Shown here: piece after piece, positions 16,708 through 25,295 of the stretch
Layout: every line of letters starts with the position of its first letter
Position numbering within the stretch: position 1 is the stretch's first letter
Translations under genes and position numbers: made by a program
DNA from: SMYC01 sp965197495
GTDB taxonomy: Bacteria; Acidobacteriota; Vicinamibacteria; Marinacidobacterales; SMYC01
DNA length: 64,000 bases
Reading direction: 5' to 3'
Assembly (NCBI GenBank): GCA_965197495.1
Contig: OZ240210.1
Coordinates: forward strand, 2,108,001 to 2,172,000
The notes under the pieces: generated by a model
The model's database searches: none
What the model was told of the DNA's origin: nothing
The model's input: the letters and a program-made list of their open reading frames with translations, nothing else

Positions 16708-17177
16708 ACGACGCGGGGAGGGCGACCGGATCTTTGCAAGTCGCCTTCGCGACGTTTGCCGCAGGCTATTTCGTTTCGTGGCCGCTCCAGAAACTCCATA
16801 GCTCGCGAATGTTGTTCTTGCGGGTGGCGGGTGCATACCTGGCACCGCTGGCGGCCGCGGCCGCGGCCATCGCCGCGGGCACGCTCGTCGCCGGGCAAAG
16901 CGCCGTCCTTCTCGGCGGGTCCGGTCTTCCGTTCGCTTTGGCCGGAGGACTCGGAGGCGGTTTCCTCGGAGGCTCTCTAGGCCGGGCGTTCCGGCTGGGT
17001 CCGCTATCGGGGGTCGTTGTCGGCGCCATTGCCGCTTTCATGTGGTATTGGGGAACCGTGTTCCGCTACGTGGAGCTACCGCCTCGCGACGATTTGAGTA
17101 TTCTGGCCTTCGTCGGCGTGATCGGATCGATGATGGGGAGCGCTTTCGCCGCCGCTATCGGGAGCACCAGAGACTGA
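16698..17177 (+). CDS. Hypothetical membrane protein
   Basis: A 159-residue hydrophobic protein with four likely membrane helices (for example VAFATFAAGYFVSW and a Gly-rich LAGGLGGGFLGGSLG helix). No family is recognised. It overlaps the truncated upstream gene by 10 bp in another frame and lacks a clear ribosome binding site, so it may be the 3' remnant of a longer gene whose 5' part was lost in the same deletion. Confidence that it is expressed is low. Confidence 0.45.
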   Translation: MALNDAGRATGSLQVAFATFAAGYFVSWPLQKLHSSRMLFLRVAGAYLAPLAAAAAAIAAGTLVAGQSAVLLGGSGLPFALAGGLGGGFLGGSLGRAFRLGPLSGVVVGAIAAFMWYWGTVFRYVELPPRDDLSILAFVGVIGSMMGSAFAAAIGSTRD

Positions 17178-17400
17178 CCCGAAACTACCCTCCGCATAGC
17201 GCTGGCGTGAGGGTGAAACCCATTTCCAGTTTCTTGTCTGAAAGAGCCGATCTCCGGGTGGTGGCGCCGTTAGCTTTTATCCCCACCTCTCCGTTTCTTT
17301 CACGTGATGTGTAAGGAAAGGGGATGCGGGGATAGGAGGGGTGATAGGGGGGATAGGTGGATTTCATCCAGGCTAACGGCCTCAGGGAGGCCTGTCAATA
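17178..17400. other. Intergenic, G-rich purine tract
   Basis: About 220 bp with no gene. It includes a purine-rich run around 17315-17360 (GGGGATAGGAGGGGTGATAG...) read on the plus strand and lies between the membrane protein and the minus-strand fusion gene. No clear promoter or terminator is visible. Confidence 0.35.
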
Positions 17401-18447
17401 TCAGCTGTCAGTCTTCAAGTGCGTCTCGAAAAAAGCGAGCGTCTTCTCCCAGGCGTCGTCGGCCGGCTCGGCTTGATAATTGCGACCGGATGGGTTCGCG
17501 AACGCGTGGTCGGCACCGTCGTAGACGTGAATGGTGGCATCTTTTTCGAGTGCCTCGAGCGCTTGCTCGAAGGCGCGCACCGAGTCGACAGGAATGCCTT
17601 GATCCTCTGCGCCGAAAAATCCGATGATGGGCATCTGAAGCGGCTCGAGCGCTTCCGCGTCGGTCACGAGACGCCCGTAATAAATCACGGTCGCGTCCAC
17701 TTGATCGGGGAGGGCGAGCGCCGCCCTGAGCGACCAACCGCCACCGAAGCACCAGCCAATCGTCCCGACCTTTTGGCCGTCGCCTTCCAAAAAGGCGAAA
17801 GCTTGCTTCACGTTCTCGGTGAGCGCGGCCGCTCTCTCCATCGATGCCGACATGAGCGCCATCGCCTCGTCGGGTGTGGATCCTGTCTGGCCTCCATAGA
17901 GATCCACCGCGAGAGCTTGATAGCCTTCGCCCGCGAGCTGGTCGGCCATGGAGCGGATGTTGTCGTTCAGGCCCCACCATTCATGGATCACGATGATACC
18001 CGGGAGTGGCCCGTCAACCCTCAATGCCTTTTGGCCGGGCGAGGTAGCCGGTGGCTTCTTCGCCGTAGTGTGCCAATACTCAGAGTGAAGGTGAAATCCA
18101 TCATCATTAAACACCTGCTTCGCTTGAATCAGAGGGAAAGGTCGCCCTGGACCGCGGCGCTGGCTCCCATCGTACTTTGCCGCGATAAGCTCTCTATACC
18201 AACGCAACAACGTGTCGGGCGTCACGAGCTCGGCGATTTCCTTCAGGTTCTCCCGGCACAACGCCTTCGCCTTCGCTGCCAGACATCGACGCTGGTCATC
18301 GGTGAAACGTAGACGAGCGCCGAGCTGCTCCCGGAGAACTCGATTCTCTTCCTTCAGGTATTCGATTGCATCCTGCTGGGACCGGTTGACCCACCCGGCG
18401 AAGGTCAACGCGAGGAACTGCCATAGGTAAGGCTGCATAGGCCGCAT
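17401..18447 (-). CDS. Fusion ORF: transposase N-terminus joined to dienelactone hydrolase
   Basis: One open frame of 348 codons with two unrelated parts. Residues about 1-105 (EYLKEENRVLREQLG, TPDTLLRWYRELIAAKYDGSQRRGPGRP) are the N-terminal HTH region of an integrase-type IS transposase. Residues about 130-348 are a dienelactone hydrolase domain: GIIVIHEWWGLNDNIR, catalytic Cys in GTIGWCFGGGWS, Asp in FGAEDQGIP, His in GADHAFANP. The DLH N-terminus is shortened. The frame is open through the join, so a chimeric protein could be made, but the hydrolase has lost its own start. It hydrolyses cyclic lactones or related esters in intact form. It ends 6 bp from a broken kinase gene. Confidence 0.75.
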   Translation of the reverse strand: MRPMQPYLWQFLALTFAGWVNRSQQDAIEYLKEENRVLREQLGARLRFTDDQRRCLAAKAKALCRENLKEIAELVTPDTLLRWYRELIAAKYDGSQRRGPGRPFPLIQAKQVFNDDGFHLHSEYWHTTAKKPPATSPGQKALRVDGPLPGIIVIHEWWGLNDNIRSMADQLAGEGYQALAVDLYGGQTGSTPDEAMALMSASMERAAALTENVKQAFAFLEGDGQKVGTIGWCFGGGWSLRAALALPDQVDATVIYYGRLVTDAEALEPLQMPIIGFFGAEDQGIPVDSVRAFEQALEALEKDATIHVYDGADHAFANPSGRNYQAEPADDAWEKTLAFFETHLKTDS

Positions 18448-18453
18448 TCTAGC

Positions 18454-20571
18454 CTAGAGGGCAAGGAGGCGGATGCCCGCACGGACATCTTCGCTTTCGG
18501 GAGTCTGCTCTACGAGATGGTCACCGGGAAGAAGGTGTTCGACGGAAAGAGTCAGGCGAGCTTGATCTCGGCAATTATGTCCGTCGATCCGCAGCCCCTG
18601 TCTGAGCTTCAGCCCCGGTCGCCCCTGGCGCTCGATCGCGTGGTCAACAAGTGTCTTGCCAAGGATGGGGACGACAGGTGGCAGAGCGCCCTCGATCTGC
18701 GTGACGAGCTGCAATGGATCCGCGGCAGCTTACAACAGGCCGGCGTCCAGCCGGCGGATGCGATTCGTGCTAAGAAACGAGAGCGGCTTGCCTGGGTTGC
18801 TGCCTTAATTACGATTGCCATCGTGGCCGGCATGGCCGTCTGGGGTCTGATGCTCCACTCACCGGAGCCGCCACGGCCCATCAAGCGGTTCGCCATTCCC
18901 CTTCCTCCGGACGTAGCTTTACCCGCTGGCTTGGGCAGTTACCTGGCCCTCTCGCCCGATGGCACCAAGCTGGCGTTTGTTGGCGATCGCGGCGGAGTCC
19001 TGCAGCTATTTCTGCGTTCCATAGAGCAGGGGGATACCCGGGCGATGCCAGGCACGGAAGGTGCTCGACACCCCGCGTTCTCGCCTGACGGAGACACCAT
19101 CGCGTTTGATGTCAAGGGGCAACTTTTCAAGGTCTCCCTTGCCGGGGGGCCCCCGGTGGCCCTGGCTGACGCTGGCACCTATCCCACCTGGGGCCCGGAT
19201 GGCAGCCTCTTTTTCCAGAGCGGTCTTTTCTGGCGGATCCCGGCGAACGGAGGTGAGCTGGAGGCGGTCATCGGCTCGACGGACCAGAGGTCAGGGCCGG
19301 GCAGCGGCCGAAGGTTTTGCCGAACGGCAAAGCGCTGTTTTTCGAGCGACGCGAGGGTAATAGCCTCGACCCGGGTGGGTCCCAGCAGGATCGCACCGTG
19401 AAGGTGCTGTCTCTTGAAACGGGCGAGCAGCGTTCGCTGGTCACCTGGGGCAGCAACCCTCATTATGCCTCGAGCGGCCACATCCTCTTTGCCCGGGCCG
19501 GGTCACTCGTTCGCCGTTCCCTTCGACGCGGAGCGGCTTCAAGTCACTGGCCCGGCCACTCCCGTCCTCCAGGACATCTGGATAGAGGAAGGCGGTGCGG
19601 CTCAGTTCACGGTCGCGAGCGACGGCTCCTTGGTCTATGCAAGACAAAGCGCACGTGCACTCGATGGCACGCTCGTCAGAGTCGATCGTCAAGGAAAGGC
19701 CCGCGCCATCACCGAAAAGAGGCATCGATTTCGCCACCCTCGCCTTTCACCGGATGGCCGTCACGTTGCCGTCACGATCACGGACTCCAATGGCTCCAAC
19801 CTCTGGATTCAGGAAATCGACCGGGATATTTTGACTCGGCTGACATTCGAGGGTTCTAGCTCAATCCCGATTTGGAGCCCCGACGGCCTGCGGCTTGCGT
19901 TCTTCAATTCCAACAGGGCGGGGGCTGCTAGTGTCTTGGTGAAGTCCGCGGGCGGAGGAGGTGAGGTGGAAACAGCTCTCGAGCTCGCGAGCGGTGGGGC
20001 CTCTCCCTCTTCGTGGTCATCCGACGGTCGTGTCATGATTTTCACCGACTCCCCCCTTCTGGACATCACCCTGCTCCGCCTGGACGGGGACGGCAAGCCA
20101 GAACCGCTCCTAGGAACGAGGTTCAACGAACTTCAGGCGGCGCTCTCGCCGGGCGACCGTTGGCTCGCCTACACGTCGGATGAGGCTGGCCACAGCGAGG
20201 TTTTCGTCGTCCCTTTCCCCGAGGTGAGCCCCAAGCGGCAGATCTCGACCGAAGGAGGCACGGAGCCCATGTGGGCGCGGGGCGGACGCGAGCTTTTCTA
20301 TCGCAACGGAGACAAGATGATGGCGGTGGCTATCGACACGGAGCCCGAGCTGTCCTCCGCCAAGCCGGTTCTTCTCTTCGAAGGACCCTATGCGCAGGAT
20401 ACATTTCTGACTCCCTCCTTCGATACGCCAACCCTGACGAATTACGATGTCGCCCCGGACGGCGAGGGTTTCATCATGATCCAGCAAGAAGAACGCGGCG
20501 GCTCACGCGCAGAGCTGGAAGTCGTGCTCAACTGGTTCGAAGAGCTCAAGCGTCTGGTCCCCGCCAACTAG
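18454..20571 (+). pseudogene. Ser/Thr kinase with TolB-like propeller, 5'-truncated and frameshifted
   Basis: Begins mid-gene at LEGKEADARTDIFAFGSLLYEMVTGKKVF, the kinase segment right after the APE motif. It continues through the kinase C-lobe, a membrane helix (LAWVAALITIAIVAGMAVWGLML) and a WD40/TolB-like propeller (LALSPDGTKLAFV..., WSPDGLRLAFFNSN...). A one-base loss near 19300 and a second shift near 19500 split the propeller over three frames. The kinase N-lobe and catalytic loop are absent. A piece ending with MAPEQL lies at 32668-32733 on the other strand and breaks at the same CTAG. Intact relatives are membrane kinases with a periplasmic sensor. Confidence 0.85.
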
Positions 20572-20761
20572 CATGGCTCCCCAACATCAAGCCCATCCGC
20601 CCGGTTGTAGAGAATCGCCTCTGCGGTGCGCGAGCGGGTCCACGCGCGAGGGAAACTAAACCACCCCTCGATTCGCAACCGGGACGGCATCGACCGGGAT
20701 CGAACGGCACCTTCGGCCCGCTCGAGTGGTTTGGCGCCAAGAATTCGGAGCCCCCACACAA

Positions 20762-20811
20762 TTCCCTGGATTTATAAACTTCCCTAGGATATATACACTT
20801 CCCTGGGATAT
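20762..20811 (+). promoter_or_regulatory. Three spaced TTCCCTnGGAT repeats upstream of the NHL gene
   Basis: TTCCCTGGAT at 20762, TTCCCTAGGAT at 20780 and TTCCCTGGGAT at 20799 recur with an 18-19 bp step, each followed by AT-rich DNA. They lie 35-80 bp before the NHL gene start, as operator or iteron-like sites would. Two of the three are kept in the inverted duplicate at 37611-37690. Confidence 0.45.
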
Positions 20812-20843
20812 TAAGGTAACTGCAAGACGGGAAGGAGGTCACC

Positions 20844-21986
20844 ATGAATTTGCGGATTTGGGGTGGGGCGGTAGCCCTGGGCCTGACGGCGGCCATGTGC
20901 GCCCCGGCACCCGATCAACAAGGCCAAGTCGAGGTACAGCAATCCCCGGCCGAAGTTTATGAGAAGGGTGGTGAAGATTTAACGGGCCCGTATGAAGTCG
21001 TGGAGGACTGGCCACAGCCTCTACCAGACCACGAGGGGTGGACCTGGGGGTCGACGGCGGGCATCTTTGCCGAAACGCCGGACAAAATCTTCATCCTTCA
21101 GCGTGGCGAGCTACCAGTTCTGCCTCCTGGCACTTCACAGCGAACGGCCACTACCGCGGAACCACGCTGGGAGCATTGCGTGCTTGTGGTCGATGGGAAC
21201 GGGAAGCTGATCGACACGTGGACACAGCATGACGAGCTCTTCTACAGGGGTCACAAGATCCTGATCAGCCCCTACGATCCTGACAAGCATGTTTGGATAA
21301 TCTCGGCAGGACTGGCGCCTGCGTCGACGGAGGGCAACCATCAAATCTTCAAATTCACCAATGACGGCGAGGAACTGGTGATGACCCTGGGCGAGGGCAG
21401 CGCCGGCAACGATGAAAGCCATTTCGCAGGGCCGACCGACATCGCCTGGCTGCCCGACGGCACGTTTTTCGTAACCGACGGCTACATCAACAGGCGGGTG
21501 GTCAAGTTCTCAAAGGACGGCGAGTATCTCATGGAGTGGGGCGAGCCCGGTACGGGTCCCGGCGAGTTCGACCTGCTCCATGGTATTGCCATCGATAATC
21601 AGCGTCGCGTGTACGTATCCGACCGCTCGAACCGCCGGGTCCAGATTTTTGACGAGAACGGAAACTACCTCGACGAATGGCCCAACCTCCGCTCCCCGTT
21701 CCATCTCTACGTGACTGCAGACCAACACCTTTGGGTTGCCGACGGCGCCACCCACAGGATATTGAAGTACGACCTAAACGGGAAGCTTCTAGACTCCTGG
21801 GGGACCTCTGGAAGGTTCCCGGGCGCGCTTGGGGGTGTCCATCAGATCAGCGTGGATCAGGACGGCAATCTGTACGTCGCAGAAGTGAACAACGGAAGGG
21901 CTCAGAAGTTTCGACCGAGGCCGGGTGCGGATCATGGAAGGCTTGTAGGGCAACCGTTACGATTCGCGGCGACCAGTTCCAACTAA
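20844..21986 (+). CDS. NHL-repeat exported protein, peptidylglycine amidating-lyase-like
   Basis: A 380-residue protein with a strong AAGGAGG site 9 nt before ATG 20844 and a lipoprotein-like or Sec leader (MNLRIWGGAVALGLTAAMCAPAP). It is a six-bladed NHL propeller: FAGPTDIAWLPDGTFFVTDGYINRRVVKFSKDGEYLMEWGEPGTGPGEF, HGIAIDNQRRVYVSDRSNRRVQIFDENG and VHQISVDQDGNLYVAEVNNGRAQKF. This subgroup resembles peptidyl-alpha-hydroxyglycine alpha-amidating lyase. In bacteria the substrate is unknown. A mid-gene piece and the promoter region are duplicated in inverse orientation at 37492-37690. Confidence 0.85.
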   Translation: MNLRIWGGAVALGLTAAMCAPAPDQQGQVEVQQSPAEVYEKGGEDLTGPYEVVEDWPQPLPDHEGWTWGSTAGIFAETPDKIFILQRGELPVLPPGTSQRTATTAEPRWEHCVLVVDGNGKLIDTWTQHDELFYRGHKILISPYDPDKHVWIISAGLAPASTEGNHQIFKFTNDGEELVMTLGEGSAGNDESHFAGPTDIAWLPDGTFFVTDGYINRRVVKFSKDGEYLMEWGEPGTGPGEFDLLHGIAIDNQRRVYVSDRSNRRVQIFDENGNYLDEWPNLRSPFHLYVTADQHLWVADGATHRILKYDLNGKLLDSWGTSGRFPGALGGVHQISVDQDGNLYVAEVNNGRAQKFRPRPGADHGRLVGQPLRFAATSSN

Positions 21987-22036
21987 CGTCATCGGCAGGA
22001 GAGACGAAAACGGGCGGGGCCGGCTCCCAACAGGCC

Positions 22037-23884
22037 TCAACACGACACGCACTTGTTCGAGTTCTTCGAGCCCAGCTTCATCAACAGGGCCACCGTCTCG
22101 GGGAATGGTTGAATGCGTTGCGCCGGGCCATTTGCCATGTCCGCGGTGGTCTGCCCCCTCCGGCTCACCACGGTCGCATCGGCACCCTTCGACACGAGAT
22201 AGAGGATCATTTCATTGTCTCCCCTGGCCGCGGCGTTGTGGAGCGGCCTGTAGCCCTCGTGGTCCGCGGCGTTCACATCAGCGCCATGCTCCTCGACGAG
22301 GTATTTGACCGCCAGGAGTTGGCCTCCGGGAGCGAACCGGTGGGAGTTCGCGGAGAAGCCCTTGCCGTAGCCGACGCCCGCGGCCGCCTGCAGCGGCGTC
22401 ACCGACGGCCCGCCGACCGGAACCGGGGGCAGCCCGGAGGGATCCTTCTTCTCCTGGTCCCGGGTTGGGCGCCGTGGCTTCGGCTTCTTGGTGGGGATGT
22501 TCGGATCGGCGCCGTGGGCCACTAACAGGCGCATGGCGTCGACATCGGCGGCATAGGCGGCGCGCCAAAACGGCGTCGCACCTTGTTCGTTCACACTCGA
22601 CTTGTCGCGGTTGTACCCGGAGTACCACACCTTCTTCGTCAGACGCACGTTCGGGTCCGCTCCCGCGTCCAGTAGCGCCTGCATCAGATCCAAGTGCGAC
22701 ATCTTCTGCTGCAAATGGGCTCTGGGCTGCGGATAGAACGACTTGGGGGCCCACTGCACGTTCACGGCGCCATAGAGCGGCGTGGCCCCATTGATCTCGC
22801 TGGCAAGGTTCGGATCCGCACCGTGATCGAGCAGGAACTTGGCCACGTCGAAGTGCCCGTTAATGGTGGCAATGAGCAGGGGGCTGGTTTTGTCCCCGGC
22901 GCTCACCTCGTTGACATCAGCGCCCACCTCGAAAAGGGATTCCACGGCCGCCTGGTGGCCTTGACGAGCCGCGAGGAGAAGGGCCGTCATACCGCCCTGG
23001 ACGCCGACGAGGTCACCAAATGTTTCCCGATAGAACACCGGACCCGGGCGGACTTGCTGTTCCTTTTTCTCGCCAACGCCCGGGAGCCATCCGAAGAGCT
23101 TGGAGACGATATTCGAGCCACCCTTCTCCCCCTCGTTCTGCGCTACCCCCTGGGCCTTTGTCGCCCCTGCTGCAGTTTTGCGCTCCTCCTCACGTTCACG
23201 ACGAGCAGCCTCGTGCGCTGTTTCCAGCGACCCTACGTCCACCACGTTCGATGCAAGGGTGGCGTCCGCACCGTGCTGCATCAGTACGTCGATCGCTTTG
23301 GAACGATTGTAGACCGCCGCGAACATCAACGCCGTCCGTCCTTTCACCTCCGTCGCATTCACCTCCACGCCGTGATCCAGGAGGACCCTGACGGCATCGG
23401 GGCTCCCCGAGACCGCCGCCAACATGAGAGGGGTCGTTCCCATGGTAGTCGTGGAGTTGGCTTCGGCCGACGCCTTCAAGAGCATCTCGACCATCAAGGC
23501 GTTTCCGCTCTTGCTGGCCAACAACACTGGAGTGTAGGCGCCAAGACGCGTCGCCGCTTTGACGTTGGCCCCGGCGTAAAGCAGCATCTCGGCCATTTCG
23601 ACATCTTCGTTCATTGCGGCCCAGTGAAGCGCCGTCATGCCATCACCCTGGGCCGCATTTACATCGACGCCCTGCTTCAGGAGTGTTCGTACCGTGACTC
23701 GCTCACTCCGCATGGCCGCAGCGGTAATGGGGGAGTCATCACTACTTGGGGCGCCTTGGGAGTGATGAGGTACTGCCGCGAGCACCGTCGTCAAACATGC
23801 AACAACCGCGCTCGAAGCATAATTTACGCTCGCGCAAGGGCCGTTTCCTTTTTTCCTTCCCAACATGAGTCGCGCCGCCGCCAT
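22037..23884 (-). CDS. Exported ankyrin-repeat protein
   Basis: A 615-residue protein with an N-terminal hydrophobic leader (ASSAVVACLTTVLAAVPHHSQG) and about ten ankyrin repeats (GMTALHWAAMNEDVEMAEMLLYAGANV, GTTPLMLAAVSGSPDAVRVLLDHGVEVN, GHFDVAKFLLDHGADPN, GYRPLHNAAARGDNEMILYLVSKGAD). A charged insertion near residues 215-275 interrupts the array. It follows the DUF1552 gene by 5 bp, so it is the third gene of that operon. Acidobacteria often carry this trio. It probably scaffolds the exported DUF1592/DUF1552 proteins in the periplasm. No truncation is seen. Confidence 0.9.
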   Translation of the reverse strand: MAAARLMLGRKKGNGPCASVNYASSAVVACLTTVLAAVPHHSQGAPSSDDSPITAAAMRSERVTVRTLLKQGVDVNAAQGDGMTALHWAAMNEDVEMAEMLLYAGANVKAATRLGAYTPVLLASKSGNALMVEMLLKASAEANSTTTMGTTPLMLAAVSGSPDAVRVLLDHGVEVNATEVKGRTALMFAAVYNRSKAIDVLMQHGADATLASNVVDVGSLETAHEAARREREEERKTAAGATKAQGVAQNEGEKGGSNIVSKLFGWLPGVGEKKEQQVRPGPVFYRETFGDLVGVQGGMTALLLAARQGHQAAVESLFEVGADVNEVSAGDKTSPLLIATINGHFDVAKFLLDHGADPNLASEINGATPLYGAVNVQWAPKSFYPQPRAHLQQKMSHLDLMQALLDAGADPNVRLTKKVWYSGYNRDKSSVNEQGATPFWRAAYAADVDAMRLLVAHGADPNIPTKKPKPRRPTRDQEKKDPSGLPPVPVGGPSVTPLQAAAGVGYGKGFSANSHRFAPGGQLLAVKYLVEEHGADVNAADHEGYRPLHNAAARGDNEMILYLVSKGADATVVSRRGQTTADMANGPAQRIQPFPETVALLMKLGSKNSNKCVSC

Positions 23885-23889
23885 TTCCG

Positions 23890-25263
23890 TCAGATGGCCA
23901 TCTCCCCGGTGCTGTCGCCAAAGCCCTCGAGCTCGTCTAGTCCGAGTCGGCGCAGTACGGTCAACAATGTGTTTGCCATAGGCGTTCCATCCGCGGCTTT
24001 GACGTGGAGGTTGCCCTTGAAGTGGCCATTGCCGTGGCCAGCCAAAAAGAGCGGACAGCGCTTGTGATTGTGAACGTGCGGGTTGCCCATGGGAGAGCCG
24101 TACAGGATGAGCGTCTTTTCCAAGAGATTCGATTCGCCCTCGCTCGTGTCGCGCAACCTCTCGAGGAAGTACGGGATGGTGCCCACGTGGTACCGGTTGA
24201 TCTTCGCGAACTCCTCGATCCGCTCCTCTCGCTCGCCGTGATGCGAGGCCGGGTGGAACCCCGTATTGACACCGCTCTCCGGGTAGACGCGGCCCGAAAC
24301 GTCACGCCCCATCTTGAACGAGACCACCCGGGTAATGTCCGACGCGAACGCGGCCGCCTGCAGGTCGAACATCAATTTGACGTGCTCGTCGAATGAGTCC
24401 GGCACGCCAATGGGCGCATCCGGTAACTCTCTCTCCTCGCCGCTCGCGTTTTGTGCCTCGATCCTCTGGATTCGCCGCTCGATCTCGCGAATGTTCTCGA
24501 GATAATCGTCGAGCCGGTTGCGGTCGGCCGGCTCCAGGTCGTTCTTCAAACTAGCCACCTGGTTGGTGACATAGTCAAGAATGCTGCGATCGGTTCGGCG
24601 CCTGGCTGCCCGCTCTTCAGCCGTTCCGCCGGAGCCGAACATCTGGTCGAAAACGACCCGGGGGTTCCTGATCATCGGGAGCGGATCGGTCGGCGACCCC
24701 CAGCTGATCGCGTCCGTGTAGGTGCAGGCATAACCGTATTGGCATCCGCCCGCCTGGTTCACGTTCTCGATCGCGAGCTGCATCGACGGAATGGGCGTGT
24801 CCTGACCGAACCGCCGGGCGTAGAGCTGATCCATCGACGTCCCAACGTGGACGTCCGAGCCTTCCGTCTGCTTCGGGTGGGACTGGGTCAGGAACACCGC
24901 GCTCGAGCGGAAATGGTCGCCGCCTATCTCGGGCAGCGTGAAGGCCTCGGCGTTGCGTACGTCCGTGTTGCTGACGATCGTCAGGTAATCCCGAAACGGA
25001 TCGAGCGGACTCAAGCTGCTCGGGCTGAGGTCGAACGCACTGCCTTCGGCCGCCGGCGCCCACAGGTTCTTTTCTATCCCGTATTTGGTGCTGCCGGCCG
25101 AACCGTGGACCATTTCGATGCACACCAGGCGAGCCGGGTCAGCTGTCGACTTGCCAAACGCGCGCCGGGCCGGCACCATGGCTTCGAGCAACGGCAGGGC
25201 CACTGCCGTGCCTATGCCCCGAAGTATCGTGCGGCGAGAGATATGCTTGTTAGTGATGTACAT
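23890..25263 (-). CDS. DUF1552 family Tat-exported protein
   Basis: A 457-residue protein with a twin-arginine leader (NKHISRRTILRGIGTAVALPLLEAMVP). It has the DUF1552 hallmarks VCIEMVHGSAGSTKYG, NVNQAGGCQYGYACTYTDAISW and RNPRVVFDQMFGS, with the closing VLRRLGL region. Members are found next to DUF1592 cytochrome-like proteins in Planctomycetes, Verrucomicrobia and Acidobacteria. The sulfatase-like (DUF1501-related) fold is suggested in the literature, but the activity is unknown. It lies 32 bp after the DUF1592 gene and 5 bp before the ankyrin gene. Confidence 0.92.
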   Translation of the reverse strand: MYITNKHISRRTILRGIGTAVALPLLEAMVPARRAFGKSTADPARLVCIEMVHGSAGSTKYGIEKNLWAPAAEGSAFDLSPSSLSPLDPFRDYLTIVSNTDVRNAEAFTLPEIGGDHFRSSAVFLTQSHPKQTEGSDVHVGTSMDQLYARRFGQDTPIPSMQLAIENVNQAGGCQYGYACTYTDAISWGSPTDPLPMIRNPRVVFDQMFGSGGTAEERAARRRTDRSILDYVTNQVASLKNDLEPADRNRLDDYLENIREIERRIQRIEAQNASGEERELPDAPIGVPDSFDEHVKLMFDLQAAAFASDITRVVSFKMGRDVSGRVYPESGVNTGFHPASHHGEREERIEEFAKINRYHVGTIPYFLERLRDTSEGESNLLEKTLILYGSPMGNPHVHNHKRCPLFLAGHGNGHFKGNLHVKAADGTPMANTLLTVLRRLGLDELEGFGDSTGEMAI

Positions 25264-25295
25264 TCTTTTTAGGCCTTCTGGAGCCGGCTCGTATT

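Noticed and set aside
24451..25272. Long plus-strand ORF (273 aa)
   Set aside because: It is exactly antisense to the DUF1552 gene, has no family similarity and reflects the GC-rich third-position bias.
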